Shown here: in pieces, positions 45,069 to 54,259 of the stretch
How the letters are laid out: every line of letters starts with the position of its first letter
How positions within the stretch are numbered: position 1 is the stretch's first letter
From: Parafannyhessea umbonata
GTDB lineage: Bacteria > Actinomycetota > Coriobacteriia > Coriobacteriales > Atopobiaceae
Reading direction: 5' to 3'
Length of the DNA stretch: 64,000 nucleotides
NCBI RefSeq assembly: GCF_900105025.1
Contig: NZ_LT629759.1
Coordinates: forward strand, 434,001 to 498,000
Made by a program: the position numbers and the translations under genes
Notes under the pieces: model-generated
Told to the model about the DNA's origin: nothing
Database searches by the model: none
What the model saw: the letters and a program-made list of their open reading frames with translations, nothing else

Positions 45069-47504
45069 CTAGTGCCTTACCTTGGAGCCAAACTCCAGGT
45101 ACTGCACCATGTCGAGGTTGCGGTAGGCCTTCGTTGCCGCGGAGTCGCCGCTGACGGAGGAATCCGTGAGCTCGGTGGACGATTCGCGCCACGTGCCGTT
45201 GGTGTCCGAGTAGCCCATCAGGGTGAGGAACGGCATCTGGAGCATGGTCTGGAGGTTCGCCTTCTGGTGGTTGCTCAGCGGCGCGCCGATGAGCTCCATC
45301 AGGTAGCTGCTGAGGTAGCTGATGCTCATCTCCTTGTTGGTGCTCTTGGCGGGCGTGCCGGCGACGTCGTAGTTTGCCCAGATGAAGTACTGCGTCTTGA
45401 AGGCGCGCAGCTGGTGCGCAAGCGAGCCCTTGTCCTCGTTGGGATACACGGAGTCGTTGAGGTAGTTCGAGCTGATGTTGGGCTGGTGGTCGCCGTAGAA
45501 CACGAGCACGACAGGCTTGTCCAGCTGACGCAGGGCCTGGATGAACGCCTTCAGGTCCTCGTCGGACGCCTTGATGCACGAGACGTACTCGTTGAACTCG
45601 GCGTTCTCGTATGCGCTCACGTTCTTGAGCTGGTAGTTGGTGAGGCGGTCCGCCGGGATGTTGTTCTTGTCATAGCCCGTGTGGTTCTGCATGGTGATGT
45701 CCGTGATGAACATGGGCTTGTCGGAGTTCTGGATCAGCTCGAGGATCTTCTGGTACGTGGCGAGGTCGGTCACGCCGTTGTGGAACACGGGCGCGCCCTG
45801 GAAGTCGTTGATGTCCAGGAACTGGTCGAAGCCCAGCTGCGGGTACACCTTGTCTCGGTTCCAGTTGGAAGCGATGTTGGGGTGGATGGCGACCGTGCCG
45901 TAGCCGATGCCCTTGAACTGCTTGGCCAGGCTGTTGACCTTAGAGAAGTTGTACAGGTTGTACGGGTACTTGCCCGTGCCCACGTACGCCATGGAGTTGC
46001 CCGTGAGGAACTCGAACTCCGAGTTGCACGTGCCGCCGCCTACGACGGAGACGTTCAGCACGCCGCGCGCGAGGGTGTCGCTCATGGAGTTGAAGTACTC
46101 GGGGCCGGTGTAGCCGGTGTAGCCGATGTCGTAGAACTTGGAGAGGTCTGAGAACGTCTCGTTTTGCACGAAGATGACGCTCGGCTTTACCTGGTCAAAC
46201 TGCGCCTTCGCGCGCGCGTACGTCTTTGCGGAATCGGAGGAGTCGTACTGCTTGGCGAGCTTCTTCTCGATGCCCTTGGCCTTCTGCTGCGAGTAGCCGC
46301 GCGGCACCTCGATGGGCATGCCGTACCACATGCTGAAGAAGCTGGTAAGGAAGCCGTGGTCGGAGTACGCAACGACCGGCTGCCAGAACTTCGTGCCAAG
46401 GAACTGCGTCCACGCGTACGCGGCATGGGTGGTGCCCCATGCGCCAAAGGCGCAGGCGCAGGCGAGAAGAACGTTCAGCACGACGCCGAGGGCCCTGTGC
46501 CCGCCGCGGTGCGAAGGCGCGGCTGCGGCGGGGGCTGCGTTCTTCTCGTCCGTGGCGTCGGGCTCGGCCGCGGCGTAATCGTCGGCATCGGCGGGGGAGT
46601 CCAGGCCGACGGCGGAGCGCCTCACGACGGGGCTGATGCGCTGGAGCGCGAGGAAGCACAGGTCAAGGGCGATGGCGCCCAGAAGCACCGTGCCGCCGAA
46701 GTCGAACTTGAGGCCGTCTGACACGGCGGCCGCGGTGCCGAGCGCGTAGATGTCGCCGGCCTGGATGACGGAGCCCTTCAGCACCACGACGAAGTACTCC
46801 ACGATGCCGAGGACGTAAAGCGCGATTGCCACGGCGATGGCGCCCCAGCTGCGGCGCTGGAACAGGAAGTACATCGCACCCATGGCAAGAAGGATCATGG
46901 CCCAGTCGATCAGGCGGCTGAGGAAGTTCATCCACACAAGGTTGACGTGCCAGCAGATTTCGAGCGAGACGAACGCGAAGAACGCGGCGACGGCCAGGCG
47001 CACGAGGTCGGTCTTCGCCCACGGCGCGAGGGTGCCGCGCAGCCAGGCGCGCACGGCGGACGGATTCTTGCCGGAGGCCTCGCCCGCGGAGCGGCGCTCG
47101 TCGCGGCGGGCCTTGCGGACGCGCGCGGCGGGCGCGCTCAGGAAGCCGGGGACCTTCGCCTTGTGCGGGCGGGAGTCCCACGGCGCGTACGCGCTCACGA
47201 AGTCGAGCGCCGTGCGCAGGAACGTCTTGCCGTTCTCGCGGTGGAGCGTCGCCATGGCGCAGATGATGGTGGCCGCGGCAAGCAGGAACGGCGCGAGCGG
47301 ACTGCCCTTGTAGTAGTCCAACAGGCACAGCACCCCAAACGCGACGGGGATGATGGCGAACGAGAGGCACCACGCATACGTGCGGGCGGAGAGCCTTTTG
47401 TAGCCCTCGGTCTTGCTGAGACGGTGCCAGCGCACGCAGAGCCAGACCACCACGGCGGCGGTCGCAAACGCCACGACGGCAAACAGGATGTTCAGTGCAG
47501 ACAT
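45069..47504 (-). CDS. LTA-synthase-like sulfatase-fold membrane phosphoglycerol transferase
   Basis: This 811-residue protein has a membrane part with several segments in the first 270 residues and a large extracellular sulfatase-type domain. The nucleophile motif is GGGTCNSEFEFLTGNS near residue 490, where the Thr corresponds to the catalytic Thr of LtaS. Further metal-site segments are QNETFSD and VLVFYGDHQPN. Such enzymes polymerise or transfer glycerol-phosphate from phosphatidylglycerol onto envelope glycolipids or polymers. GGAGA precedes the ATG. A second enzyme of the same type lies at 51810-54122; here the cytoplasmic loops are longer. Confidence 0.87.
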   Translation of the reverse strand: MSALNILFAVVAFATAAVVVWLCVRWHRLSKTEGYKRLSARTYAWCLSFAIIPVAFGVLCLLDYYKGSPLAPFLLAAATIICAMATLHRENGKTFLRTALDFVSAYAPWDSRPHKAKVPGFLSAPAARVRKARRDERRSAGEASGKNPSAVRAWLRGTLAPWAKTDLVRLAVAAFFAFVSLEICWHVNLVWMNFLSRLIDWAMILLAMGAMYFLFQRRSWGAIAVAIALYVLGIVEYFVVVLKGSVIQAGDIYALGTAAAVSDGLKFDFGGTVLLGAIALDLCFLALQRISPVVRRSAVGLDSPADADDYAAAEPDATDEKNAAPAAAAPSHRGGHRALGVVLNVLLACACAFGAWGTTHAAYAWTQFLGTKFWQPVVAYSDHGFLTSFFSMWYGMPIEVPRGYSQQKAKGIEKKLAKQYDSSDSAKTYARAKAQFDQVKPSVIFVQNETFSDLSKFYDIGYTGYTGPEYFNSMSDTLARGVLNVSVVGGGTCNSEFEFLTGNSMAYVGTGKYPYNLYNFSKVNSLAKQFKGIGYGTVAIHPNIASNWNRDKVYPQLGFDQFLDINDFQGAPVFHNGVTDLATYQKILELIQNSDKPMFITDITMQNHTGYDKNNIPADRLTNYQLKNVSAYENAEFNEYVSCIKASDEDLKAFIQALRQLDKPVVLVFYGDHQPNISSNYLNDSVYPNEDKGSLAHQLRAFKTQYFIWANYDVAGTPAKSTNKEMSISYLSSYLMELIGAPLSNHQKANLQTMLQMPFLTLMGYSDTNGTWRESSTELTDSSVSGDSAATKAYRNLDMVQYLEFGSKVRH

Positions 47505-47674
47505 AATTCTCCGTAGACGTCAAGTAAACAGATAGGCCCGAGTATAGGAGGGCGGCGTGTGGCGATTGCGCGCCTGGCGGGATAAACAGACAATTGATAG
47601 GAAACCTGCGGGTCAGCGGGCGTGGGCGACCCACGCCGGCGGCCAGGGTAGCGCCCCGACCGCTGGCCCGGGCG

Positions 47675-49087
47675 CTACCTGAGGCCCAGGAACGCCTTGT
47701 AGCCGCGATAGGCCTCGTACACGTCCGCCTTGCTCGTGGCCTCCCACGGCGCGTGCATGCTCAGCACGGGCACGCCGCAGTCGATTACGTCCATGCCGTA
47801 CTCGGCCAGGATGTAGGCGATCGTGCCACCTCCGCCTGCGTCCACCTTGCCAAGCTCCGCCGTCTGGAAGTGCACGCCGGCATCGCCCATGCAGCGGCGG
47901 ATGAGCGCGACGTACTCCGCGTCCGCGTCGTTGGAGCCCGCCTTGCCGCGGCTGCCGGTGTACTTGTTGAACGTGAGACCGTGGCCCAGGTAGCAGGAGT
48001 TCTTCGGCTCGAACACGGATGCGTAGCTCGGGTCGTACGCGGCGCTCACGTCGGAGCTCAGCATGCGCGACCTACGCAGGCAGCGCCTGAGCGCAAGCGG
48101 GCCGCGCTCGCCGGCCAGGTCCAGAATCTCGGCCATGGCGTCCTCGAAGAAGCGGCTGGTCATGCCCGTGGCGCCGACCGACCCGATCTCTTCCTTGTCC
48201 ACCAGGATCGTGACGGCGGTGCGCGACGGCGCCTTGCACTCGAGCTGCGCCACGAGGCTGGGATAGGCGCACGAGCTGTCGTCCTGCCCGTAGCCCAGAA
48301 TGAGCGAGCGATCAAGGCCAAGGTCGCGCGCCGGTCCCGCCGGCACGACCTCGAGCTCCGCGGACAGCAGGTCCTCCTCGTCGATGCCCAGCTCGCGGGC
48401 GAGAAGATCGAGCACCGCGGCCTTGACGGGAGACTTCGCGGCATCTCCCTCGTCCTTCTTGCCCGCGTCGGCCTCGACCTTCACGGGGCGGTTGCCGACG
48501 ATCACGTCCAGAAGCTCGCCCTCGATCACGTCGGACGCCGTCTTGGCAAGCTGGTCCTTCGACAGGTGGATGAGCAGGTCGGATACGCAGAACACCGGGT
48601 CGTCCGCGGACTCGCCCACGCACACGTCCACCGTGGAGCCGTCCTTCTTGCACACGACGCCGTGGATGGCAAGCGGGATGGCCACCCACTGGTACTTCTT
48701 GATGCCGCCGTAGTAGTGGGTGTCAAGCGTGACGAGCTCGTTCTTCTCGTCCAGCGGGTTCTGCTTCACGTCAAGGCGCGGCGAGTCGATGTGGGCGCCC
48801 AGGATGTTGAGGCCGTCTTCCAGGGGCTCGGTGCCAAGCTGCACCAAAAGAACGCCCTTGCCGTGGTTGGAAGCGTACACCTTGTCGCCGGCCTTCAGCG
48901 CGACGCCCTGGGCCACCAGCTCCTTAAGGTCGCGGTAGCCTGCCGCGCGTGCCCGCTCGATGGAGGCGGCGCACACCTCGCGCTCGGTCTTGTTGTCGGA
49001 TATGAAGCGCTTGTAGCCCTCGCACACGCGGTCGAGGTCTGCAAGCTGCTCCTGCGTGTAGTCGAGCCAGGCATTCGGTCGTTCCAT
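47675..49087 (-). CDS. M18 family aminopeptidase
   Basis: This 470-residue cytoplasmic zinc aminopeptidase has the metal-binding blocks LGAHIDSPRLDVKQN, DKEEIGSVGATGMTS and VLSMHAPWEATSKAD, which identify the M18 (aspartyl aminopeptidase/aminopeptidase I) family. It removes N-terminal residues from peptides. ATG at 49087 is preferred to one five codons earlier because AAAGGAA precedes it. It stands between two unrelated minus-strand genes. A hairpin overlaps its stop codon (47647-47679) but has no T-run. Confidence 0.9.
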   Translation of the reverse strand: MERPNAWLDYTQEQLADLDRVCEGYKRFISDNKTEREVCAASIERARAAGYRDLKELVAQGVALKAGDKVYASNHGKGVLLVQLGTEPLEDGLNILGAHIDSPRLDVKQNPLDEKNELVTLDTHYYGGIKKYQWVAIPLAIHGVVCKKDGSTVDVCVGESADDPVFCVSDLLIHLSKDQLAKTASDVIEGELLDVIVGNRPVKVEADAGKKDEGDAAKSPVKAAVLDLLARELGIDEEDLLSAELEVVPAGPARDLGLDRSLILGYGQDDSSCAYPSLVAQLECKAPSRTAVTILVDKEEIGSVGATGMTSRFFEDAMAEILDLAGERGPLALRRCLRRSRMLSSDVSAAYDPSYASVFEPKNSCYLGHGLTFNKYTGSRGKAGSNDADAEYVALIRRCMGDAGVHFQTAELGKVDAGGGGTIAYILAEYGMDVIDCGVPVLSMHAPWEATSKADVYEAYRGYKAFLGLR

Positions 49088-49219
49088 GTGGTTCCTTTCC
49101 ATACGTCGGGCGCCCCCAAAGGCGCCCGATGCCGACGGCTGTCCATGCGTGCCGACGGCCGCTTACCTATGTGACTAATGCGACTATATCGAAAGTGCGA
49201 TCAGTTTCCGATTGTGCCG

Positions 49220-50371
49220 CTAGTTTCCGCCCGTGGTCGTCGTGGTGGCCCCGGTCGCGCCGGAGGTGCCAGACGTGGTGGTGCCGGAAGTGCCCTTGGA
49301 GTCCGTCGTCCCTGCGTCGGAGTCTCCCGTGGCTCCGGAGTTGCCGTTCGTACCGGTATTGCCCGAGGTAGTGCCGCTCGTGCCTGTGCCGGAGTCGCCT
49401 GTGCCGGAATTGGAGGTGCCGCTCGCGTTGCCGCCGGAAGCGGTGCCGCTCGTGCCGGAGGAGGCGTTGCCGGAGGTGCCGTCCGTCGTGGTGCCGGAGG
49501 AGTCCTTCGCGCCGTCCGTGGTGCCGGACGGCGTACCCGAGGACTTGCCGTCCTGCTTCGAGCCGTCCGCGGTGCCCTTCGTCTGCTGTGATTTCGTGCC
49601 CTTGCCCTTCGCGGCGCCGTCGTCCTGAGACTGCTGGTCGTCCTGGCTCTGGCTGCTCGTCGCCACGATGGGCTCCGTGCTGCCGATGCCCTGCCCCGAC
49701 GTTGCGAGGTTCACGATGAGCGCGTACACCAGGACTGCGGCGACGGCCGCGACCGCCATCACGATGGCCATGCGCTTGCGCACGAGCGCGCCCTTGCGGC
49801 TCTGCGCCGCGTCGCGCACGCTCTGGGGTGCGATGGGCGTGCCGGAGTCTGCCACGCCGGCCTCGCTCGCGGCGTCGTCCAGGCTCACGGGCTTCGCCCA
49901 CGCCTGCGTGGTGCCGGAGCTTGCGCGCAGGTCGCGCGTGGCGCCGTACGCGCCGTTCGTGGTGGGCGCCTGGTCCGAAAGGTCCTTCAGCTTCTGCGCG
50001 GATGCGCTGAGCATGCCCTTGTACACCTGAGACGCGATGGTGGTTGCCGCCGCGGCGACGCCCACGCCGATGATGGATCCCGCGAGTCCGATCTTGGACT
50101 GCAGCGCAAACGACGTGACGGCCGCGAGCGCGCTTGCGATGACGGCCGATCCCGAGAACTCGCTCAGGACGCCCCTCTTCTGCGGCTCGTCCGCGTCCTG
50201 CGATGCCTGACCCGATTGCGCCTGGACCCGCCCGTACGGCTGGTGTGTCTGGTACTGCCGTGTGTACTGGCTTGCGCCTTGGGACTGTCCTGTCTGTCGC
50301 GTCCCATAGACGGAGGTCCTGCCCTGGGACACGGTCTGGTCGCCCTGGCGACCCTGCTGATCGAATGCCAC
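49220..50371 (-). CDS. Membrane protein with Ser/Gly/Thr-rich C-terminal tail, unknown function
   Basis: This 383-residue protein is not recognised. It has a Gln-rich N-terminus (about 1-60), a hydrophobic Ala/Gly-rich region (about 72-112), a charged middle and a membrane segment near residues 205-222 (MAIVMAVAAVAAVLVYALIV). The last 155 residues are low-complexity Gly/Thr/Ser/Asp (runs like GTSGTASGGNASGTS), probably extracellular and possibly glycosylated. The tail probably expands and contracts by slippage. No sortase or lipid anchor is visible. It is divergent from the aldolase gene. Confidence 0.6.
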   Translation of the reverse strand: MAFDQQGRQGDQTVSQGRTSVYGTRQTGQSQGASQYTRQYQTHQPYGRVQAQSGQASQDADEPQKRGVLSEFSGSAVIASALAAVTSFALQSKIGLAGSIIGVGVAAAATTIASQVYKGMLSASAQKLKDLSDQAPTTNGAYGATRDLRASSGTTQAWAKPVSLDDAASEAGVADSGTPIAPQSVRDAAQSRKGALVRKRMAIVMAVAAVAAVLVYALIVNLATSGQGIGSTEPIVATSSQSQDDQQSQDDGAAKGKGTKSQQTKGTADGSKQDGKSSGTPSGTTDGAKDSSGTTTDGTSGNASSGTSGTASGGNASGTSNSGTGDSGTGTSGTTSGNTGTNGNSGATGDSDAGTTDSKGTSGTTTSGTSGATGATTTTTGGN

Positions 50372-50776
50372 TTAGGAAGTCTCCTTCTTGCTGCCGACCG
50401 CGTTGCGTGGAGTCCGGGCAGGCTCGGCAACGGGTGCCTGCCTAGCTCTTGGATACCCGACTATAGGCATCGCCCGCGTCGCGGGCCAAACTTCACGAAT
50501 ACCATGCAAGCCTGCACCGGCCATGCAGGATGGCCCGGTGTGCCGTCGCGTCGCCTGGCCCGCGGCGGCTGGCCTGCGAGGAAGGTGGGTCCGCGTGGGC
50601 GAGAAGGGCCCGGCCACGGGGCCCGGCACTTCTCGCCAAATGCATTCGAATCAGCGTCAACCGGGTGCGCCTACCACCAAAATCTGCATACGGCGCCGTG
50701 CCGGGCGCCACGCGGACGCAATTTCGCGTTACTATGTCCTAAGTGGGAACGTCCATCACGTCATATGGAGGTACAC
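50372..50776. promoter_or_regulatory. Divergent intergenic region upstream of fructose-bisphosphate aldolase
   Basis: This 405-base gap has no convincing gene. It contains an inverted repeat, GGCGAGAAG (50598-50606) with CTTCTCGCC (50629-50637), whose arms are the core of the window-wide recurrent word. A possible -10 TACTAT lies at 50730-50735 for the aldolase gene, with a poor -35. Confidence 0.5.
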
Positions 50777-51649
50777 ATGCTCGTCAACGCTGCACCCATG
50801 CTCAAGGCCGCAAAGGCCGGCCACTACGGAATCGCGGCATTCAACACCAACGACCTCGAGTGGACCCGCTCCATCCTCACCGCGGCTGAGGAGACCCAGT
50901 CCCCCGTCATCATCCAGTGCACCTCGGGCGCTGCCAAGTGGCAGAAGGGCTTCAAGGTCGTGTCCGACGTCGTGCACGACATGGTCGAGTCCATGAACAT
51001 TACCGTCCCCGTCGCCCTGCACCTTGACCACGGCTCCTACGAGGACTGCTTCAAGTGCATCGACGCAGGCTTCACCTCCATCATGTACGACGGCTCGCAC
51101 GAGCCCGAGTTCGAGACCAACATCGAGCGCACCAAGGAGCTCGTGAAGCTGGCCCACCAGAAGGGCCTCTCCATCGAGGCCGAGGTTGGCGGCATCGGCG
51201 GCACCGAGGACGGCGTCACTGCCGAGGGCGAGCTTGCCGACCCCGCGCAGTGCGAGGCCATCGCCAACCTGGGCGTCGACTTCTTGGCCTGCGGCATCGG
51301 CAACATCCATGGCCCGTACCCCGCGGACTGGAAGGGCCTGAACTTTGACCAGCTCGCCGCCATCCAGGAGAAGACCGGCGACCTGCCGCTCGTACTGCAC
51401 GGTGGTTCTGGCATCCCCAAGGAGCAGGTGCTGAAGGCCGTCTCCCTGGGCGTCGCCAAGATCAACATCAACACCGAGCTCCAGCTCTCCTTCCACTCCG
51501 CGATGCGCAAGTACGTCGAGAGCGGCAAGGACCTCGAGGGCAAGAACTACGACCCGCGCAAGTTCCTGAAGCCGGGCTTCGACGCCATCACCGAGACCGC
51601 CAAGGGCCTCATCATGGACTTTGGCTCCAACGACAAGGGCTGGGCGTAG
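50777..51649 (+). CDS. fba: Class II fructose-bisphosphate aldolase
   Basis: This 290-residue metal-dependent aldolase cleaves fructose-1,6-bisphosphate to dihydroxyacetone phosphate and glyceraldehyde-3-phosphate in glycolysis. Zinc-site and active-site blocks are visible: HLDHGSYEDCFKCIDAGF, CGIGNIHGPYP and VLHGGSGIPKEQ, with the phosphate-binding INTELQLSF. The length is normal for the short class II form. The ATG is chosen because GGAGG lies five bases upstream. It is transcribed alone and followed by a strong terminator. Confidence 0.95.
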   Translation: MLVNAAPMLKAAKAGHYGIAAFNTNDLEWTRSILTAAEETQSPVIIQCTSGAAKWQKGFKVVSDVVHDMVESMNITVPVALHLDHGSYEDCFKCIDAGFTSIMYDGSHEPEFETNIERTKELVKLAHQKGLSIEAEVGGIGGTEDGVTAEGELADPAQCEAIANLGVDFLACGIGNIHGPYPADWKGLNFDQLAAIQEKTGDLPLVLHGGSGIPKEQVLKAVSLGVAKININTELQLSFHSAMRKYVESGKDLEGKNYDPRKFLKPGFDAITETAKGLIMDFGSNDKGWA

Positions 51650-51721
51650 CGCAACTTCCGCCTCGGCGGGTACTGCGTTTGTAAAGAGTCTTTGCGTTCC
51701 TAAAGATTCCTTTACACTTCT

Positions 51722-51751
51722 AAGGGGTCAGCCTCCGGGCTGGCCCCTTTT
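51722..51751 (+). terminator. Rho-independent terminator after fba
   Basis: AAGGGGTCAGCC (51722-51733) pairs with 51738-51749 (one G-T pair) around a 4-base loop and runs into TTTT. Confidence 0.85.
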
Positions 51752-51809
51752 CGTCTACCTTGCCGTCCGGGCCGCGCCGTCCGGGCGGTCCGCGCGTTAG
51801 GAACCACCC

Positions 51810-54122
51810 TTGATCGCAAACGACCCCGGAACCTCCTCCCTTCCAACCAGCCTCTCCGCCACCGTCTTCTCGAGCGTGCTGCTCGTCGTCGCCTACTCCG
51901 TCGCGGACGTGCTCGTGCGCACAAACCGGAGGCGTCGCCTCATGGGCGAGGCGGCACGCCACGACGGCCAGCGCGGCTACGTCCGCACGCTCGTGAGCGT
52001 GCTCGAGCCCAGCGTCGTGGCGTGGACCGTCGTCCCCATCGCGCTTCTGGCCACGCTGCAGTCCATGGTGAGCCAGGGCCTGTTCACGGGCGGGAACTCC
52101 GTCGACCGGCTGCCTGCCGTCACGTTTGCGGGCATCGCGCTCCTGCTCGTGCGAAACCGGCTCGCGGCGCTCGCCTCGGCCTGGGCGGCGCGTACGGACG
52201 CGCGCTCCGCGGGCGAGAAGGACGCGGACGCCTCGGACGAAGACTCGCTGCGGCGGCTCGACGGTGCCGGCGCCGCGAGGTTTCTGCGCTCTAACCTGAG
52301 GGCGCTGCACGCCGGCGCCACCGTCGTCATCCTGGTCGCCATCTCCATCCTGAGCGCGCTTGCCATCGAGATCCCGTCGAACGATGCCATCGAATCCCTT
52401 GCGGCGCGCTACTTCCTGCTGGAGGCCGCCATCGTCCTGCTTGTGGTGGTGACGGCGTACTTCCTCTCGCTTGGCCATGGTGCGGGCCCCGCGATCGTCG
52501 CGGTCGCGTGCCTGGTCATCGGCATAGCCGAGTACTTCGTCATCCTGTTCAGGAACTCCGCCATCACGTTTTCCGACCTTCACGCGCTCGGCACCGCGGC
52601 GGAGGTGAGCTCCGGCTACACGTTCACCCTCACGGACGACGTGGCGGTCGCGGCGACGTACGCCATGGTCGCGTACGTGCTCGCCGGCTACCTGGTGCCA
52701 TGGGCGCCCGCGCGTCGCGACGTGCCGTGGTGGCGCCGCCGCTGCGCCACGAACCTGGCGACCGGTGCCGTGGCGTGCGCCGCCACGCTCGCGCTGGTGC
52801 TCGTGCCCAACTACCGCACCGCGTTTGGCGTGAACATAAACTACTGGGACAGCGTGGCCAGCTACAAGCAGTACGGCTTCCTGCCCTCGTTCGTGATGGG
52901 CGTGCGCGAGGCCCAGATCAGGCGCCCCGCGGACTATCGCGAATCCCGCGCGAAGAGGCTCGAGAAGAGCTACGCCGCCAAGTTCGATGCCCAGAACAAC
53001 ACGGACGCCCGCAAGGCCGCGGAGCAGCAGTTTGCCCAGGCCAAGCCCACGGTCATAGCCGTGATGAACGAGTCCTTCTCGGACATGTCCGTGTTCGAGG
53101 ACATAAAGGCCGCCGGCTACGACGGGCCGCAGTACCTCAAATACGGTCTCACGGACTCGCTGCAGCAGGGCGCGCTCGACGTGTCCGTGCGCGGCGGCGG
53201 CACGTGCAACAGCGAGTTTGAGTTCCTGACGGGCATATCCATGGGCTTCGTGCCGGCAAACGTCTTCCCGTACCAGACGTACAGCCTCGGCCGAGTGGAC
53301 AACCTCGCGCGGCAGTTCAAGGCCCTGGGGTACAAGACCGTGGCGCTGCACCCCAACCTGGGCACGAACTGGAACCGCAACATGGCCTACCGCGAGCTGG
53401 GCTTCGACCGCTTCCTAGACATCGACTCCTTCCCGAGGGACGCGCCCACGCTCCACGCGGGGGTGCGCGACTCCGTCACGTACGACAAGGTGCTCGACCT
53501 TGTGGAGAAGGGCGACGGCCCGCAGTTCATACTCGACGTCACCATGCAGAACCACGGCGGCTACAACCTGCGCAACACGCCGGCGGACATCCTGACGGGC
53601 TACAACGTGGAGGGCGCGGGCAACAACGACGACCTGAACGAGTACCTCTCGGTCATTGGCGCGTCCGACGAGGACCTGCGCGCGTTCGTGGAGCGCCTGC
53701 GCAACATTGGCAAGCCCGTCGTGCTCGTGTTCTTTGGCGACCACCAGCCCGGCATCTCGCCGGCGTACAACGACGCGTCGTACCCGGGCGAGGAGGAGCC
53801 AGGCCACTCGGCGCGCACGTACCAGACGCGCTACGTGATCTGGGCAAACTACGACGTCGCGGGACGCGACCAGTTTGCGGCCGACGCGACGGTCTCCGCG
53901 TCCAACCTCGGCGCGACCCTGATGAACGCCATCGGCGCGCCGCTCAGCCGCTACCAGAAGGCCGAGCTCTTCTCGACCACCGTCGTTCCGCAGGTCAGCT
54001 CGCTGGGCTACCAGGCGCCCGACGGCACGTGGCATGCGATGTCCGACGCCCAGGGCCCCCAGGAGAAGGACCTTGCGGACCTGCGCACCATGTTCTACTA
54101 CGAGTTTGGCTCGCGCGTGTAG
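51810..54122 (+). CDS. LTA-synthase-like sulfatase-fold membrane phosphoglycerol transferase
   Basis: This 770-residue paralogue of the enzyme at 45069-47504 has N-terminal membrane segments over about 320 residues, then a sulfatase-fold domain with the catalytic-Thr motif GGGTCNSEFEFLTG near residue 465, preceded by VMNESFSDMSV and followed by VLVFFGDHQPG. It likely transfers glycerol-phosphate units outside the membrane. The start is TTG with AGGAA eight bases upstream. A cytoplasmic loop near residue 137 holds the Gly-Glu-Lys-Asp word (52211). Two such enzymes in 9 kb suggest separate roles, such as primase and polymerase; that is inference. Confidence 0.87.
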   Translation: MIANDPGTSSLPTSLSATVFSSVLLVVAYSVADVLVRTNRRRRLMGEAARHDGQRGYVRTLVSVLEPSVVAWTVVPIALLATLQSMVSQGLFTGGNSVDRLPAVTFAGIALLLVRNRLAALASAWAARTDARSAGEKDADASDEDSLRRLDGAGAARFLRSNLRALHAGATVVILVAISILSALAIEIPSNDAIESLAARYFLLEAAIVLLVVVTAYFLSLGHGAGPAIVAVACLVIGIAEYFVILFRNSAITFSDLHALGTAAEVSSGYTFTLTDDVAVAATYAMVAYVLAGYLVPWAPARRDVPWWRRRCATNLATGAVACAATLALVLVPNYRTAFGVNINYWDSVASYKQYGFLPSFVMGVREAQIRRPADYRESRAKRLEKSYAAKFDAQNNTDARKAAEQQFAQAKPTVIAVMNESFSDMSVFEDIKAAGYDGPQYLKYGLTDSLQQGALDVSVRGGGTCNSEFEFLTGISMGFVPANVFPYQTYSLGRVDNLARQFKALGYKTVALHPNLGTNWNRNMAYRELGFDRFLDIDSFPRDAPTLHAGVRDSVTYDKVLDLVEKGDGPQFILDVTMQNHGGYNLRNTPADILTGYNVEGAGNNDDLNEYLSVIGASDEDLRAFVERLRNIGKPVVLVFFGDHQPGISPAYNDASYPGEEEPGHSARTYQTRYVIWANYDVAGRDQFAADATVSASNLGATLMNAIGAPLSRYQKAELFSTTVVPQVSSLGYQAPDGTWHAMSDAQGPQEKDLADLRTMFYYEFGSRV

Positions 54123-54259
54123 GCGCCGGCCGCGCCGCACGCCGAATCGCGTCCGCCCGGGGGCCCTCCGTCTTCCATACTGAAGGCGGGGGAGCCCCCG
54201 CGCCCGTGCGTCGTGCCGTGGCGGGAGGCCGCCTCACGGCCACGACCTGGGAGGATGCG

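Noticed and set aside
47647-47679. Terminator at the end of the aminopeptidase gene
   Set aside because: GGTAGCGCC and GGCGCTACC can pair, but the hairpin overlaps the stop codon and has no T-run on either strand.
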